From Bacillota bacterium (GTDB lineage: Bacteria > Bacillota > Clostridia > Christensenellales > UMGS416): a stretch of DNA of 64,000 nt. The position numbers and the translations under genes were made by a program. Shown piece after piece: positions 49,183-58,503 of this stretch. Numbering within the stretch: the stretch's first letter is position 1; the number at the start of each line of letters is the position of its first letter. The DNA is taken from contig JAEZSE010000031.1 in NCBI GenBank assembly GCA_023421955.1, positions 62,001 to 126,000 of the forward strand, in the 5' to 3' direction. A model generated the notes under the pieces. It saw only the letters and a list, made by a program, of their open reading frames with translations. It was not told where the DNA came from and searched no databases.

Positions 49183-50831
49183 GAGCAGGGGCAGCCCCGA
49201 CGCTCTGCCTCCACAATGGCCTGATCGGCGCTCCAGAAAATGTTCTCCTGCTGGATCATGTCCAGCAGGCCGCCGCGCTCCATCATCTTCATAACCTGTG
49301 GCTGCACGCTTGCCAGCATCAGCGTGCACCCGCTGCCTTGCATTCTCTCCGTCAGCTTCACAAGCGCCTGCAAGCCGCAAATGTCCAGCAGCGGCACACC
49401 GCGCATTGATAGAATCAATGTGTGAGAGCCGTCCAAGTGCTGCAGCGCGGTATTCATTGAGTCCACCGCGGCAAAAAATACCGGGCCGGTCAGATAGGCC
49501 ACCTTTGCGTGGCGGCAACGACCGGCGTTCTCAATACCCTTTTCCCTCAGGCGATCAGGGTCCACATCCAGCACCTGCACCTCCAGGTCTGATATGCTCT
49601 TGAGAAACAACACCGCCGATACGCCCACACCCACCAGAATCGCCTGCGTGAGGTCCAGCGCCACTGTGCAAACCATGGTGACGGCAAACGCAAGGATCGC
49701 GGCCTTGAAGCGTTTGTGCATCATAAACCGGATGCTTTCCCATTCGTTCATCCGAAACGCGGTAACCATCAGAACACCGGCAAGCGCTGAAAGTGGGATG
49801 CGCGACATCACCGGCGCCAGCAGAAACATCGACGCCAGCAGACCAACAGAGTGGATCACGCTGACCATACGGGTCTGCCCGCCAGACTTGATGCCCACAC
49901 TGGTGCGGGCGATGGCCGCCGTTGCTGGCACGCCGCCCAGAAATGGAATCAGCATATTGCCCACACCCTGGGCAATCAGCTCCTGGTCTGCCTGCAGCGG
50001 TTTTCCGGTCATGTTACCGGCCACCGCACCGCAGAGCAGGCTTTCCACCATGCCCAACACGGCAATTGTGACAGCCGGAGCAGCAAGATCTCCAAGATCA
50101 GCCCATGGAATCGATGAAAACACAAGCCTATCCTGCGGCAGCAGCGTGCGGGGGATGTCGCCCACCATGGGAACTGTCCAATTGAGCAATGCGTTGGCCG
50201 CCAGCACCAGTACAATCGCAGCCAGTGACGATGGAAAACGGGCTTGCCATTTTTTCGGCCAAAGCACCATCACAGCGATCACCGCAGCGCCAAACGCTGC
50301 CGCATGCCAGTCGGGAGCGAACCCGCCTTTGAAATATCCAAACAGCTTCAGCGCCGCAGATTCCGAGCCCGGTGTAGCAATTCCCAGGAAATTATCAATC
50401 TGGCCAATGGCAATGATGAGCGCGATACCCGATGTGAATCCGGTGATCACCGGCGAAGGGATATAGCTGATCATTTTTCCCAGCTTAAAAAGGCCAAGCA
50501 CCAGCAGGATCGCCCCGGATATAAGCCCTGCCACCCACACACCGGGCAATCCATATTTCTGCACCAGCAGGATCAGGATGGCGCTCATCGCGCCGGTAGG
50601 GCCGGAGATCTGATACGGAGCACCAGACAGCAAACCAATCACCAGGCCAGCGACGATCGCGGTGATCAGCCCTGCTGAGGCTGTGGCACCGGAAGCCACA
50701 CCAAATGCCAGCGCAAGCGGCAGCGCCACGGCCGTCACAGTGAGGCCTGCCAGTGCGTCTTGGGCGAACGTTCGTCCGTTATAACCTTGAAATTCCCGCC
50801 GAAAAAGACTTGTCAACCCTGTTTTTCCCAT
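49161..50831 (-). CDS. SulP-family inorganic anion transporter with STAS domain
   Basis: About 556 residues from the ATG at 50831 (GGAG 7 nt upstream). Eleven to twelve membrane segments include ALPLALAFGVASGATASAGL and ISGPTGAMSAI, typical of SulP/SLC26. The C-terminal STAS domain (about 450-545) has GPVFFAAVDSMNTAL and ILSMRGVPLLDICGLQAL. Substrates of this family are sulfate, bicarbonate or other anions; which one is unclear. The gene is alone. Confidence 0.92.
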   Translation of the reverse strand: MGKTGLTSLFRREFQGYNGRTFAQDALAGLTVTAVALPLALAFGVASGATASAGLITAIVAGLVIGLLSGAPYQISGPTGAMSAILILLVQKYGLPGVWVAGLISGAILLVLGLFKLGKMISYIPSPVITGFTSGIALIIAIGQIDNFLGIATPGSESAALKLFGYFKGGFAPDWHAAAFGAAVIAVMVLWPKKWQARFPSSLAAIVLVLAANALLNWTVPMVGDIPRTLLPQDRLVFSSIPWADLGDLAAPAVTIAVLGMVESLLCGAVAGNMTGKPLQADQELIAQGVGNMLIPFLGGVPATAAIARTSVGIKSGGQTRMVSVIHSVGLLASMFLLAPVMSRIPLSALAGVLMVTAFRMNEWESIRFMMHKRFKAAILAFAVTMVCTVALDLTQAILVGVGVSAVLFLKSISDLEVQVLDVDPDRLREKGIENAGRCRHAKVAYLTGPVFFAAVDSMNTALQHLDGSHTLILSMRGVPLLDICGLQALVKLTERMQGSGCTLMLASVQPQVMKMMERGGLLDMIQQENIFWSADQAIVEAERRGCPCSQVALGA

Positions 50832-50986
50832 ATAACGCTCCGAATAATATGTATTAGTCCAAACTTTCAGTAGGATACGGCATGATGGCCTGTTTGTCAA
50901 ATGCAGAAGTGACAGAATACTGGATGTATTTTTTGAGATATGTTTAAACAATCATATTCCAAAGGCTTAAGCACGCACAGCATGAA

Positions 50987-51006
50987 GCCCTGCGATAACG
51001 CAGGGC
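50987..51006. other. Stem-loop after the chemoreceptor gene
   Basis: GCCCTGCG, loop ATAA, CGCAGGGC: a perfect 8-bp hairpin 30 nt past the minus-strand chemoreceptor stop. There is no clear T run, so terminator function is uncertain. Confidence 0.5.
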
Positions 51007-51035
51007 CTCGGAATGCTTGTTGAGTCTTATCGTGT

Positions 51036-53387
51036 TTAGTACTTGCCAAACTCCCTGTCGTTCAACGCGATCTGTGGTTTACCGGCAAGCCGGCTCCCTT
51101 GGCTTGCAGGCTTACCCTGGCCGATGCTCTTTTTTTGGGCGGAGCCACCGTGATGCTTCAGGCTGAACCGGCCCACCATTTCCTTGACCAGGGCCGCCTG
51201 GCTGGAGAGCTCTTCGCTGGCAGCTGCGCTTTCCTCGGCGGTGGCCGAGTTGGTCTGCGTGACCTGGCTCACCTGCTCGATGCCCTTGTTTACCTGGGCA
51301 ATGGCGGATGCCTGGTTGTTGCTAGCCCTGGCGATGCCGCCCACCAGCTCAGTCGCCTTTTCCACATCCTGCACAATCCGGTTCAACGCAGAGGCGGTGT
51401 TGTCGGCCATCTTTAAGCCTTCCTTCACCCTGCGGATGGCTTCTTCGATCATGGCTGTGGTTTCTTTCGCCGCTCCGGCGCTGCGCTGGGCCAGGTTTCT
51501 CACCTCTTCAGCCACCACTGCAAACCCCTTGCCATGCTGCCCGGCCCGGGCGGCTTCCACTGCCGCGTTCAGCGCCAGCAGGTTGGTCTGGAAAGCAATT
51601 TCATCGATCACCTTGATGATCTTGGAAATGTTGTTGGATGCTTCGTTGATCGCGGCCATCGCCTGCTGCATCTCGCGCATCTGCTCATTGCCGGAGATCG
51701 CGTTGTCTCTGGCCGTATTCGACAGCTCGCTTGCCTGGCTGGCGTTCAGCGCGTTCTGCCTGGTCTGGCTGGCGATATCGTTGAGCGATGCTGTGAGCTG
51801 CTCGATGGCGCTGGCTTGCTCTGTTGCTCCCTGACTGAGCGCCTGGCTGCCGGCAGCCACCTGTTGGGTGCCCGATGCCACTTGTTCAGAAGCGATGTTG
51901 ATTTCGTTGAGCGTCTGGTTCAGGGTTTCGGTCACGCTGTTCACCGACTCGGCCAACTCCTGGAAAGCGCCCATGTAATCCCCATCCATGCTCTGGGAGA
52001 AGTCATTGCCAGCCATTGTCCCCAATACCGCTACCGATTCACGAAGAGGTTCGGCCATCGCGTCGATGATACCGTTGATTCCCAGCAGCAACTGAGCGTA
52101 TTTCCCCTCATACTCGGAAGCGTCTCCGCGCACATTCAGATTGCCGTTTGATGCTTCCACAGAAAGCTTGCGGACATCCTCTGTCAGGTTCTCCAGAATG
52201 CGCATAAACCGGATGACCGACGGAAGCATCCTGTCATTTTCGCTGCGCTTCCCGACTTTTTCAAACCCTTCCAGCTGTGACAGGTCACCTTTGGCCATGT
52301 TGATGAAAATGGCCTGGATGGAGAGAAGCCTCTCCGTCACACCATTCATCGCGTTTATCATCGTTTGGAAGTCACCGTGATATAAGCCGTTCACTTTCAC
52401 AGTCAAGTCGTTCACAGACATCTTGTCCAGCACGGTGGTGATTTCTTCGATCGGCATGTGGATGGCTTCCAGGCTGTTGTTGAAGCCGTCGATGATCCGC
52501 CTGTACTCACCGCTGTACTTTTTGGAGTCAACACGGGTTTCCAGCCTGCCCTCTTCCGATGCCTGCACCAAAAGATTAATATCGGCAACGAGGCTGCCGA
52601 TCACATCTTTGGCATCCTGAAAAGCTTTTGCCAGTTGGCCGATTTCACTGTTGCTTCCCAGACTGAGCTCATCCTTGGCGCTGAAATCACCCATGACAAG
52701 GCCTTGCGCGCTTTTCACTACCTTGTTGATCGGGCTGCTGATTGAAATTGTGTCCAACAGTCCAAGCCCCACCGAGAGCAAAACCGCCACAGCAATCAGC
52801 AACCACATGAGCCAGATGGCAGTATTCGCTTCAGATGTATTCGCTGCCATTGTTTTACTGCCCAGCTCGGAGAGCTTATCACCCAACGCAGCGATTGCAC
52901 CTGTGACATCACCGGCAGCGCCATCCACTTCGGGGCTCTGCATCAGCTGTTCGGCTTCGCCATCCTTGTTTTCCTTTGCCAACGAAACAACCTGGTCCTT
53001 TAGCGGCAGATAGATATCAATTTTCGCCTTGAAGTCCTTCAATAGCTGCAGTGCCTCAGCGTTAGTAATGGATTTACTCAATGTTTGATAAGCAGCATCC
53101 ACATTATCGAATTTGGCTTGCAGGCTCTCAAGCTCCCCCTTCATGCTCTCCGCATCATCTTTCAAAATGACATCCCGCATGACCAGCCTGGACCGTTGCC
53201 ACATCCCGGATAACGTGACCATATCGTTGAGTGGAACCGTAGTGTCGTAATACATTCTAGTGTAAGCGCTGTTGATATCAGAAATGTTGTATATACCAAC
53301 AGCACCGACGGCCGCCGCAATTACCGCCACCATTAAGAATGCGGCAATCAGTTTGGGCATGATCTTCATGTTCATTAGAAACTTCAT
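51036..53387 (-). CDS. Methyl-accepting chemotaxis protein
   Basis: A 783-residue chemoreceptor. TM1 lies at about residues 12-33, a four-helix-bundle sensor follows (about 35-185), then TM2 (about 190-210), HAMP (about 211-265), a further HAMP-like connector region, and the signalling domain. The hairpin tip near 650 (FAVVAEEVRNLAQRSA) is canonical. The ligand is unknown. The ATG at 53387 is chosen over a GTG at 53399 because of the GGTGGAAGAG just before it. No flagellar or che genes are in the window. Confidence 0.94.
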   Translation of the reverse strand: MKFLMNMKIMPKLIAAFLMVAVIAAAVGAVGIYNISDINSAYTRMYYDTTVPLNDMVTLSGMWQRSRLVMRDVILKDDAESMKGELESLQAKFDNVDAAYQTLSKSITNAEALQLLKDFKAKIDIYLPLKDQVVSLAKENKDGEAEQLMQSPEVDGAAGDVTGAIAALGDKLSELGSKTMAANTSEANTAIWLMWLLIAVAVLLSVGLGLLDTISISSPINKVVKSAQGLVMGDFSAKDELSLGSNSEIGQLAKAFQDAKDVIGSLVADINLLVQASEEGRLETRVDSKKYSGEYRRIIDGFNNSLEAIHMPIEEITTVLDKMSVNDLTVKVNGLYHGDFQTMINAMNGVTERLLSIQAIFINMAKGDLSQLEGFEKVGKRSENDRMLPSVIRFMRILENLTEDVRKLSVEASNGNLNVRGDASEYEGKYAQLLLGINGIIDAMAEPLRESVAVLGTMAGNDFSQSMDGDYMGAFQELAESVNSVTETLNQTLNEINIASEQVASGTQQVAAGSQALSQGATEQASAIEQLTASLNDIASQTRQNALNASQASELSNTARDNAISGNEQMREMQQAMAAINEASNNISKIIKVIDEIAFQTNLLALNAAVEAARAGQHGKGFAVVAEEVRNLAQRSAGAAKETTAMIEEAIRRVKEGLKMADNTASALNRIVQDVEKATELVGGIARASNNQASAIAQVNKGIEQVSQVTQTNSATAEESAAASEELSSQAALVKEMVGRFSLKHHGGSAQKKSIGQGKPASQGSRLAGKPQIALNDREFGKY

Positions 53388-53652
53388 TGTCTCTTCCACC
53401 CCTCTTCAACTGTCGTATTGTGTTCTTATGCTGCCGCAGCTTGCAGCATTGCTGACTGGGTTTAGTCGCCAATTGTTCTGGTTGGATTCTGGTAGTTTAC
53501 CATACTAAACAAATACCCTCTCTCTGACTGGATATAACACATTTCTCCATAATATGTCATAATTCGACACATCGTTGTAGTAATTGAAAGTCATCGTTTT
53601 ATATGCTCCACAAATGAATGACAATAGAATTCGCATCTACACAAAATCAGAA

Positions 53653-53676
53653 AGCCAGACGGTTGAACGTCTGGCT
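53653..53676 (-). terminator. Terminator of the ACT-UPF0210 operon
   Basis: AGCCAGACG (53653-53661) pairs perfectly with CGTCTGGCT (53668-53676) around a 6-nt loop. On the minus strand it follows the UPF0210 stop by 24 nt and leads into TTTCTGATTTT. Confidence 0.8.
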
Positions 53677-53700
53677 CATAAATGCAGTCGTATTAAGCAA

Positions 53701-55059
53701 TCAGTTCTTCAAACTGTGCAGCGGTGCTGGGATCCTCCCACCACGGTCAATGAACGCCTTGCTGGAAAACTGGCTCACCGGCATCACCGGCGCCCGGCCA
53801 AACAGCCCGCCATATTCCACAATGTCCCCTGGCTTGCCACCGGGGATCGGGAGAATGCGCACAGCGGTGGTTTTTTGATTCACCACGCCGATGGCGGCCT
53901 CGTCGGCGATGATGGCGGCGATGGTCTCCGCCGGTGTGTCACCGGGGATGGCGATCATGTCCAGCCCCACGGAGCACACGCAGGTCATCGCCTCCAGCTT
54001 CTCCAGCGTGAGCGCACCGGCCAGCACGGCATTGACCATGCCTTCATCCTCACTGACCGGAATGAACGCGCCGGACAATCCGCCCACATGGCTGGAAGCC
54101 ATCACGCCGCCCTTTTTCACCGCGTCGTTGAGCATCGCCAGCGCCGCCGTGGTGCCGGGGGCACCAGTGCGCTCCAGGCCCATTTCCTCCAGGATCGCGG
54201 CCACTGAGTCGCCAATGGCCGGCGTGGGGGCTAGCGAAAGATCCACGATGCCAAACTCCACGCCCAGCCGCCTGGAGGCTTCCTCAGCCACCAACTGGCC
54301 CATGCGGGTGATTTTAAAGGCCGTACGCTTGATCGTTTCGGCCACCACATCAAATCTCTCGCCCCGCACCTGCTCCAGCGCGTGCTTGACCACGCCGGGG
54401 CCGGACACCCCCACATGGATGGCGCACTCCGGCTCGCCCACGCCATGGAAGGCGCCTGCCATGAAGGGGTTGTCCTCCACAGCGTTGGCAAACACCACGA
54501 GCTTGGAGCAAGCCACAGCGCCCCGGTCAGCCGTGAGCTCGGCGCAGCGCTTCACCACACGGCCCATTTCGGCCACGGCGTCCATATTGATGCCGGCGCG
54601 GATCGTGGCCACATTGACCGACGCACACACCCGCTCGGTTTGGGCGAGCGCCTCCGGAATGCTGTTGACCAGCGCCCTGTCGCCCACCGTATAACCTTTG
54701 TGCACCAGCGCGCTGAAGCCGCCGATGAAGTTCACACCCACCTCGCGGGCAGCCCGGTCCAGCGCATGGGCCCATGGCGTCATATCGCTCTCACAGGAGC
54801 TTTCTGCAACCAAAGCGATCGGCGTCACGCTGATGCGCTTGTTCACAATCGGGATGCCATATTCCCGTTCAATGGCCATGCCCACGGCAACCAGATCCTT
54901 GGCCATGCGGCAGACCTTGTCATACACCTTCTGCTGCGAAGCCCTGGCGTCGGAATCAGCGCAGTCCCGCAATGAGATGCCCATCGTGATCGTGCGGATG
55001 TCCAGGTTTTCCTGCTCAATCATGCGAATCGTTTGAAATATCTCTGAGTGGTTCAGCAT
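53701..55059 (-). CDS. UPF0210 (PFL/DUF711) family protein
   Basis: A 452-residue protein of the UPF0210 family, which resembles glycyl-radical enzymes in fold but has no known activity. RRISVTPIA-like (NKRISVTPIALVAESS), GGFSALVHKGYTVGD, GVGEPECAIHVGVSGPGVV and DLSLAPTPAIGDS are conserved blocks. It lies 27 nt after the ACT-domain gene, a standard pairing. Its ribosome site, AGGGGG, lies inside a remnant of the family A repeat. Confidence 0.93.
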   Translation of the reverse strand: MLNHSEIFQTIRMIEQENLDIRTITMGISLRDCADSDARASQQKVYDKVCRMAKDLVAVGMAIEREYGIPIVNKRISVTPIALVAESSCESDMTPWAHALDRAAREVGVNFIGGFSALVHKGYTVGDRALVNSIPEALAQTERVCASVNVATIRAGINMDAVAEMGRVVKRCAELTADRGAVACSKLVVFANAVEDNPFMAGAFHGVGEPECAIHVGVSGPGVVKHALEQVRGERFDVVAETIKRTAFKITRMGQLVAEEASRRLGVEFGIVDLSLAPTPAIGDSVAAILEEMGLERTGAPGTTAALAMLNDAVKKGGVMASSHVGGLSGAFIPVSEDEGMVNAVLAGALTLEKLEAMTCVCSVGLDMIAIPGDTPAETIAAIIADEAAIGVVNQKTTAVRILPIPGGKPGDIVEYGGLFGRAPVMPVSQFSSKAFIDRGGRIPAPLHSLKN

Positions 55060-55086
55060 AAATCCCCCTGCCGCGACGCGGCATTC
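55060..55086 (-). repeat. Family A remnant forming the UPF0210 ribosome site
   Basis: On the minus strand this reads ATGCCGCG-TC-GCGGCAGGGGGATTT immediately before the UPF0210 ATG. It is the outer hairpin and GGGGGATTT end of the family A element. It fills the whole gap between the ACT and UPF0210 genes. Confidence 0.85.
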
Positions 55087-55356
55087 CTATATCCTGTGCA
55101 TCGCCTGGAAGACCGCTTCATGCTGGATGCGCACTGTCATGCCAAGCTCGCGGCCTCCCTCCTCAAGTTTGGCCTGCAGATCAGCAAAGGGTGCTTCGCA
55201 CTTGGCCAGATCCACCAGCATTACCATCGCGAAAAACTCCTGTAGCACCGATTGGCTGATGTCCAGGATGTTGACGTTGTTAGCGGCCAAAATGGCTGAC
55301 ACACGGGCGATGATGCCCACCATGTCGCAGCCGATGACTGTGATGATCGCTCTCAC
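55087..55356 (-). CDS. ACT-domain protein (UPF0237 family)
   Basis: An 89-residue protein that is a single ACT domain: RAIITVIGCDMVGIIARVSAIL, NVNILDISQSVLQEFFAMVMLVD, and a C-terminal helix and strand. The start is the GTG at 55356 with GGAGGAG 6 nt upstream; the longer frame beyond it is not conserved in type. ACT domains bind amino acids; this one is paired with the UPF0210 protein downstream and may regulate it. Confidence 0.92.
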   Translation of the reverse strand: MRAIITVIGCDMVGIIARVSAILAANNVNILDISQSVLQEFFAMVMLVDLAKCEAPFADLQAKLEEGGRELGMTVRIQHEAVFQAMHRI

Positions 55357-55547
55357 GGATAACTCCTCCGAAATGGTTTGGACAATGGTAACATTCATTA
55401 GGGTAAAACACAATTGGAAAATAACATGAATACATTGGATGGGTGGATGCGTAGCATTGGCACAAAGGCAAGAGACTGCTCCAGCAAGTAGTGGTTGTGA
55501 AATAATGCCATGCGTATCGGCAAACCCATTATTCGACAAACAAGCAC

Positions 55548-55940
55548 TTACAATCTAGGCACATTCCACATCATAACATTCTCATTAATAACAATATCGT
55601 TAATATACGCTTTAAACCCATCAGAGATATAAGTACCAAATCGAACCCAAACATCGCTTTCATCGGATAGTCTTTCCAATAAAGTAACATCTACAATATT
55701 CTGAACACCCTCTGAACCACATATCCACATTTCCTCAATAAATGAACAATACTTTACAATTGTCGGAATGACCTTATTCTCTCTAAGAAGTACAATTAAC
55801 GGTTCACCAATTTCCTCAGCAAAGAACACATGACCGAGGAGTTCTCCGTAGTCTTGAAAGTGCTCTGAAAGTGAGCTCGCTTTGTCTGGAAACAAGTTGA
55901 CTAATTTATCAGCAAATTCTTCATTCGTCATACGTCTCAT
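55548..55940 (-). CDS. Small A+T-rich orphan protein
   Basis: A 130-residue acidic protein. The C-terminal half (VKYCSFIEEMWICGSEGVQNIVDVTLLERLSDESD then VWVRFGTYIS) recalls a family of small proteins found near toxin or immunity loci, but I cannot name it with confidence. Base composition is clearly A+T-richer than the neighbours, suggesting transfer. No toxin gene is adjacent. Function unknown. Confidence 0.7.
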   Translation of the reverse strand: MRRMTNEEFADKLVNLFPDKASSLSEHFQDYGELLGHVFFAEEIGEPLIVLLRENKVIPTIVKYCSFIEEMWICGSEGVQNIVDVTLLERLSDESDVWVRFGTYISDGFKAYINDIVINENVMMWNVPRL

Positions 55941-56003
55941 CGCTAGGAAAATCCTCCAGACAGATTCCCGCTGCTATTCTCAAGTTCTTTCCTTATCAAG
56001 AAA

Positions 56004-56336
56004 TCATGGCAAATAATCCTGCCGCACCGGCGCGAAGACCTCGATGGCCACGCTGTCTTCCAGCACCTCAGCCCAATGCTCCATGCCGCCGGGAATGCAC
56101 CAGGCTGCCCCTGGCAAAACGTCATGGGCTATGCCGTTGTAGTGCAGCACAATGTGGCCGCTCACCAGATAACCGGCCTGCTCCTCCGGGTGGCTATGGC
56201 GGGGCAATGAGTTGCCGGCTTCCAGGCGGAACTCACAAAGAAGCTCCTTCTGGCCATATACCAGCGTTTTCCGGCGGATGCCGGGCGCACCCTGGAGATA
56301 GCCCTCCAATGATGGAGAAGAAAAATCAAGCGCCAT
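56004..56336 (-). CDS. Cupin-domain protein
   Basis: A 110-residue single cupin. LPRHSHPEEQAGYLVSG supplies the metal-binding H-x-H and E of motif 1, and PGAAWCIPGGMEHWAEV supplies the glycine-proline turn and H of motif 2. Such proteins bind a metal and act as small enzymes or sensors; the ligand is unknown. AGGAGGG precedes the ATG. It lies 26 bp after the glpP stop, so the two may be co-transcribed. Confidence 0.9.
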   Translation of the reverse strand: MALDFSSPSLEGYLQGAPGIRRKTLVYGQKELLCEFRLEAGNSLPRHSHPEEQAGYLVSGHIVLHYNGIAHDVLPGAAWCIPGGMEHWAEVLEDSVAIEVFAPVRQDYLP

Positions 56337-56362
56337 ATTTCCCTCCTGCGCAGATAGTGTAA

Positions 56363-56932
56363 TTACTCATTCCACAAATCCCGGCTACTGGTGGATACCG
56401 CCAGAGCGCCGGCGGACAGAGCATCGATCACCTCAGCCCGCTCTGTCACCATCCCACCGGCGATCACCGGCCTGCCTGCCGTCTTGAATTGGCCGATGGC
56501 CTTGGGGATCACGCCGGGCATGACTTCCACAAAATCGGGGCTGCATTGGCTGATCAGCTGGATGCCACTTTTGATCGAGCCTGAATCCAGCAAAAACACC
56601 CGCTGGATGGCCAGCAGCCCATGGTCCCGGGCAGTCTTTACCAGCTGCGCCCGTGTGGAGATGATGCCTGTTGGCTTCCAATGCTGCGCTGCGTATGTCA
56701 ACCCCGCTTCATCACGGCCGATGCCCTCGATCAGATCCATATGCAAAAAGACCAGCTTGCCAGCTCCGGTCAGCTCCTCCATGATGCGATCCATTGTGAG
56801 GATGCTGCCACCCAGCACAAAGGCCACCGAAACAGGCGAACTGGCCGCGGCTTGCGCGCTTTGTTGTGATTTGATCGCGGCGATGACCGGCGCGTTTTCC
56901 AATGATTCAACCGCCTGACGGATGGTAACCAT
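56363..56932 (-). CDS. glpP: Glycerol-3-phosphate-responsive antiterminator GlpP
   Basis: A 189-residue TIM-barrel-like RNA-binding regulator. PVIAAIKS, VFLHMDLIEGIGRDEAGL, GIISTRAQLVKTARDHGL, FLLDSGSIKSG and VMPGVIPKAI, RPVIAGGMVTERAEV are the GlpP blocks. In Bacillus it binds glp leader mRNA with glycerol-3-phosphate and prevents termination. No glp operon lies here, so its targets are elsewhere. GGAG precedes the ATG. Confidence 0.93.
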   Translation of the reverse strand: MVTIRQAVESLENAPVIAAIKSQQSAQAAASSPVSVAFVLGGSILTMDRIMEELTGAGKLVFLHMDLIEGIGRDEAGLTYAAQHWKPTGIISTRAQLVKTARDHGLLAIQRVFLLDSGSIKSGIQLISQCSPDFVEVMPGVIPKAIGQFKTAGRPVIAGGMVTERAEVIDALSAGALAVSTSSRDLWNE

Positions 56933-57003
56933 GATTCACACTCCACTCTGAGAACCCTCTCCCAAACCCCCTCCCTCATCAAGTGGGAGTGGGAAAGCTC
57001 TGG

Positions 57004-57144
57004 AACTCCTTCCGTCTGCTGAGGCAGCCACCTCCCTCAGGAGGGAGGTTGAGCAGGATTCAGCAACGTTATGTTCGATACAGCATCCACACCACACCCC
57101 CTTCATAGAGGGGGGATGTCGCTCGCAAGCGACAGGGGGGAGTT
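57004..57144. repeat. Complete palindromic MITE-like element (family A, copy E3)
   Basis: 141 bp with ends AACTCC / GGAGTT, left arm hairpin CTGC-TGAG-GCAG, inner hairpin CCTCCCT-CAGG-AGGGAGG, a spacer with ACGTTA (57066) near the centre, inner hairpin CCCCCCTTCATAGAGGGGGG, and right arm hairpin TGTCGCTC-GC-AAGCGACA. A solo remnant, TGCCACGAAGTGGCAGGGGG, follows at 57150-57169, just after the scpB stop. Confidence 0.82.
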
Positions 57145-57177
57145 AGATATGCCACGAAGTGGCAGGGGGAGTAATAC

Positions 57178-57762
57178 TTAAGGAATTCTGCTATTCTCGG
57201 TGTCGTCTTCATCCACCGCCGGTTTAGCTGCTGCATCACCCTCCGGCGGCTTGAGCTGCTCAAGCCTTGGCAGTTGCTCCAGCGATTCCAGCGCGAAGCA
57301 CCGCAGGAACTCTTCCGTGGTGGCAAACTGCACTGGCCTGCCCAGCCGGTCGGCATGGCCAGCCTCGCAAATGAGGCCACGCTTCAAAAGCACCTCCAGG
57401 CTGTAATCGGAGCTCACACCACGGATCTCCTCAATGTCGCGGCGGGTCACCGGCTGGCGGTAGGCAATCACAGATAGTGTTTCCAGCGCCGACTGTGACA
57501 ATGGCCTGCTCTGCCGGGGAGCCAATGCCGCCTGCACATACTCGCCATACAGCGCATTGGTGCACATCTGTATGCTGTCTTCCACACGTACGATCTGAAT
57601 GCCCCGGCGGTCAAACCGGAGCCGGTCAATCAATTCCTCCAGCGCAGGCCTGAGTTCCAACTCCGTCACGCCAAGGGCGTCCGCAAGCACCGAAACAGGC
57701 ACAGGGCCGCCGGAGGCAAACAGGATGGCCTCGATGGCGGCCTGTATTTCATTCCTCTCCAT
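57178..57762 (-). CDS. scpB: Segregation and condensation protein B
   Basis: A 194-residue protein with two winged helices: AAIEAILFASGGPVPVSVLADAL and LSQSALETLSVIAYRQPVTRRDIEEIRGV, followed by DRLGRPVQFATTEEFLR. ScpB dimers bind ScpA in the SMC condensin complex that compacts and separates chromosomes. It overlaps scpA by 14 bp. The C-terminus is Pro/Ala-rich and acidic. Confidence 0.97.
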   Translation of the reverse strand: MERNEIQAAIEAILFASGGPVPVSVLADALGVTELELRPALEELIDRLRFDRRGIQIVRVEDSIQMCTNALYGEYVQAALAPRQSRPLSQSALETLSVIAYRQPVTRRDIEEIRGVSSDYSLEVLLKRGLICEAGHADRLGRPVQFATTEEFLRCFALESLEQLPRLEQLKPPEGDAAAKPAVDEDDTENSRIP

Positions 57763-58498
57763 GCTCCGCCTCCTCGGTGAATTTCTGTCTGGATTCTATG
57801 GTGATCCCGCCATACAGGCCATCTTGCCGGATGCCGATGCGGTTGAGCTTCAAAAGCTCCAACAGCGCGAAGAACGCCGTGATGACCTCTTCCCTGCCGG
57901 GCCGCTCGGAAATCAACGCCCGGAAACCAACCGGCCCCTGGCTCTCCGCAAGGAGGCCCTGGATGCGGAAAATCATCTGCTGCACGGTGAAACTCTCACG
58001 TTCGATGTGCCGCTCGGGCTTATCTTCCTCTTCCTCCTGCACCTTGGCAAGAAGCATCGCGAAAGCACGGCCCAGCAGCGCGGCGTCGGCGTTTGTGATG
58101 TCGAAGTCAGCGCCCTTCACGATCTCCATGGGCAGGCGGTAATACACATTGGCTGCCTGTTTGGCTTTTTCCTGCAAGGAGGCACTGGCCGCCTTGATGA
58201 GCTTGTATTCCTCCAGCTGCCGGATCAGCAGCTGCTCCGGGTCTTCTTCATCCTTTTCCGCCTCCGGCTCACCGGGCAGCAGCCTGCGAGACTTGATCTC
58301 CAGAAGCCTTGCAGCCATCTCCAGGAACTCGCTGGCGCGGTCCATGTCAAGCTCATCCAGCCCGGCCATATAATCCAGAAATTGGTCTGTGATTTCTGAG
58401 ATGAAAATATCGCGGATGTCCACCTGAGCCCTGGAGATCAGGTAAAGCAACAGGTCCAGCGGGCCATCGAACATGGCAAGCGATACATGATACGCCAT
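57749..58498 (-). CDS. scpA: Segregation and condensation protein A
   Basis: A 249-residue kleisin. The N-terminal LAMFDGPLDLLLYLISRAQVDIRDI and EFLEMAARLLEIKSRRLLP are typical ScpA blocks; the C-terminal winged helix (REEVITAFFALLELLKLNRI) binds the SMC head. It links SMC and ScpB. The order M50 protease, scpA, scpB is often seen in Clostridia: scpA lies 5 nt after the protease stop. Confidence 0.97.
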   Translation of the reverse strand: MAYHVSLAMFDGPLDLLLYLISRAQVDIRDIFISEITDQFLDYMAGLDELDMDRASEFLEMAARLLEIKSRRLLPGEPEAEKDEEDPEQLLIRQLEEYKLIKAASASLQEKAKQAANVYYRLPMEIVKGADFDITNADAALLGRAFAMLLAKVQEEEEDKPERHIERESFTVQQMIFRIQGLLAESQGPVGFRALISERPGREEVITAFFALLELLKLNRIGIRQDGLYGGITIESRQKFTEEAEHGEE

Positions 58499-58503
58499 GG
58501 CAG

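Noticed and set aside
57004..57172. Ordinary terminator array for glpP and scpB
   Set aside because: The hairpins lack T runs and match the ordered, centre-symmetrical element seen twice elsewhere in the window.
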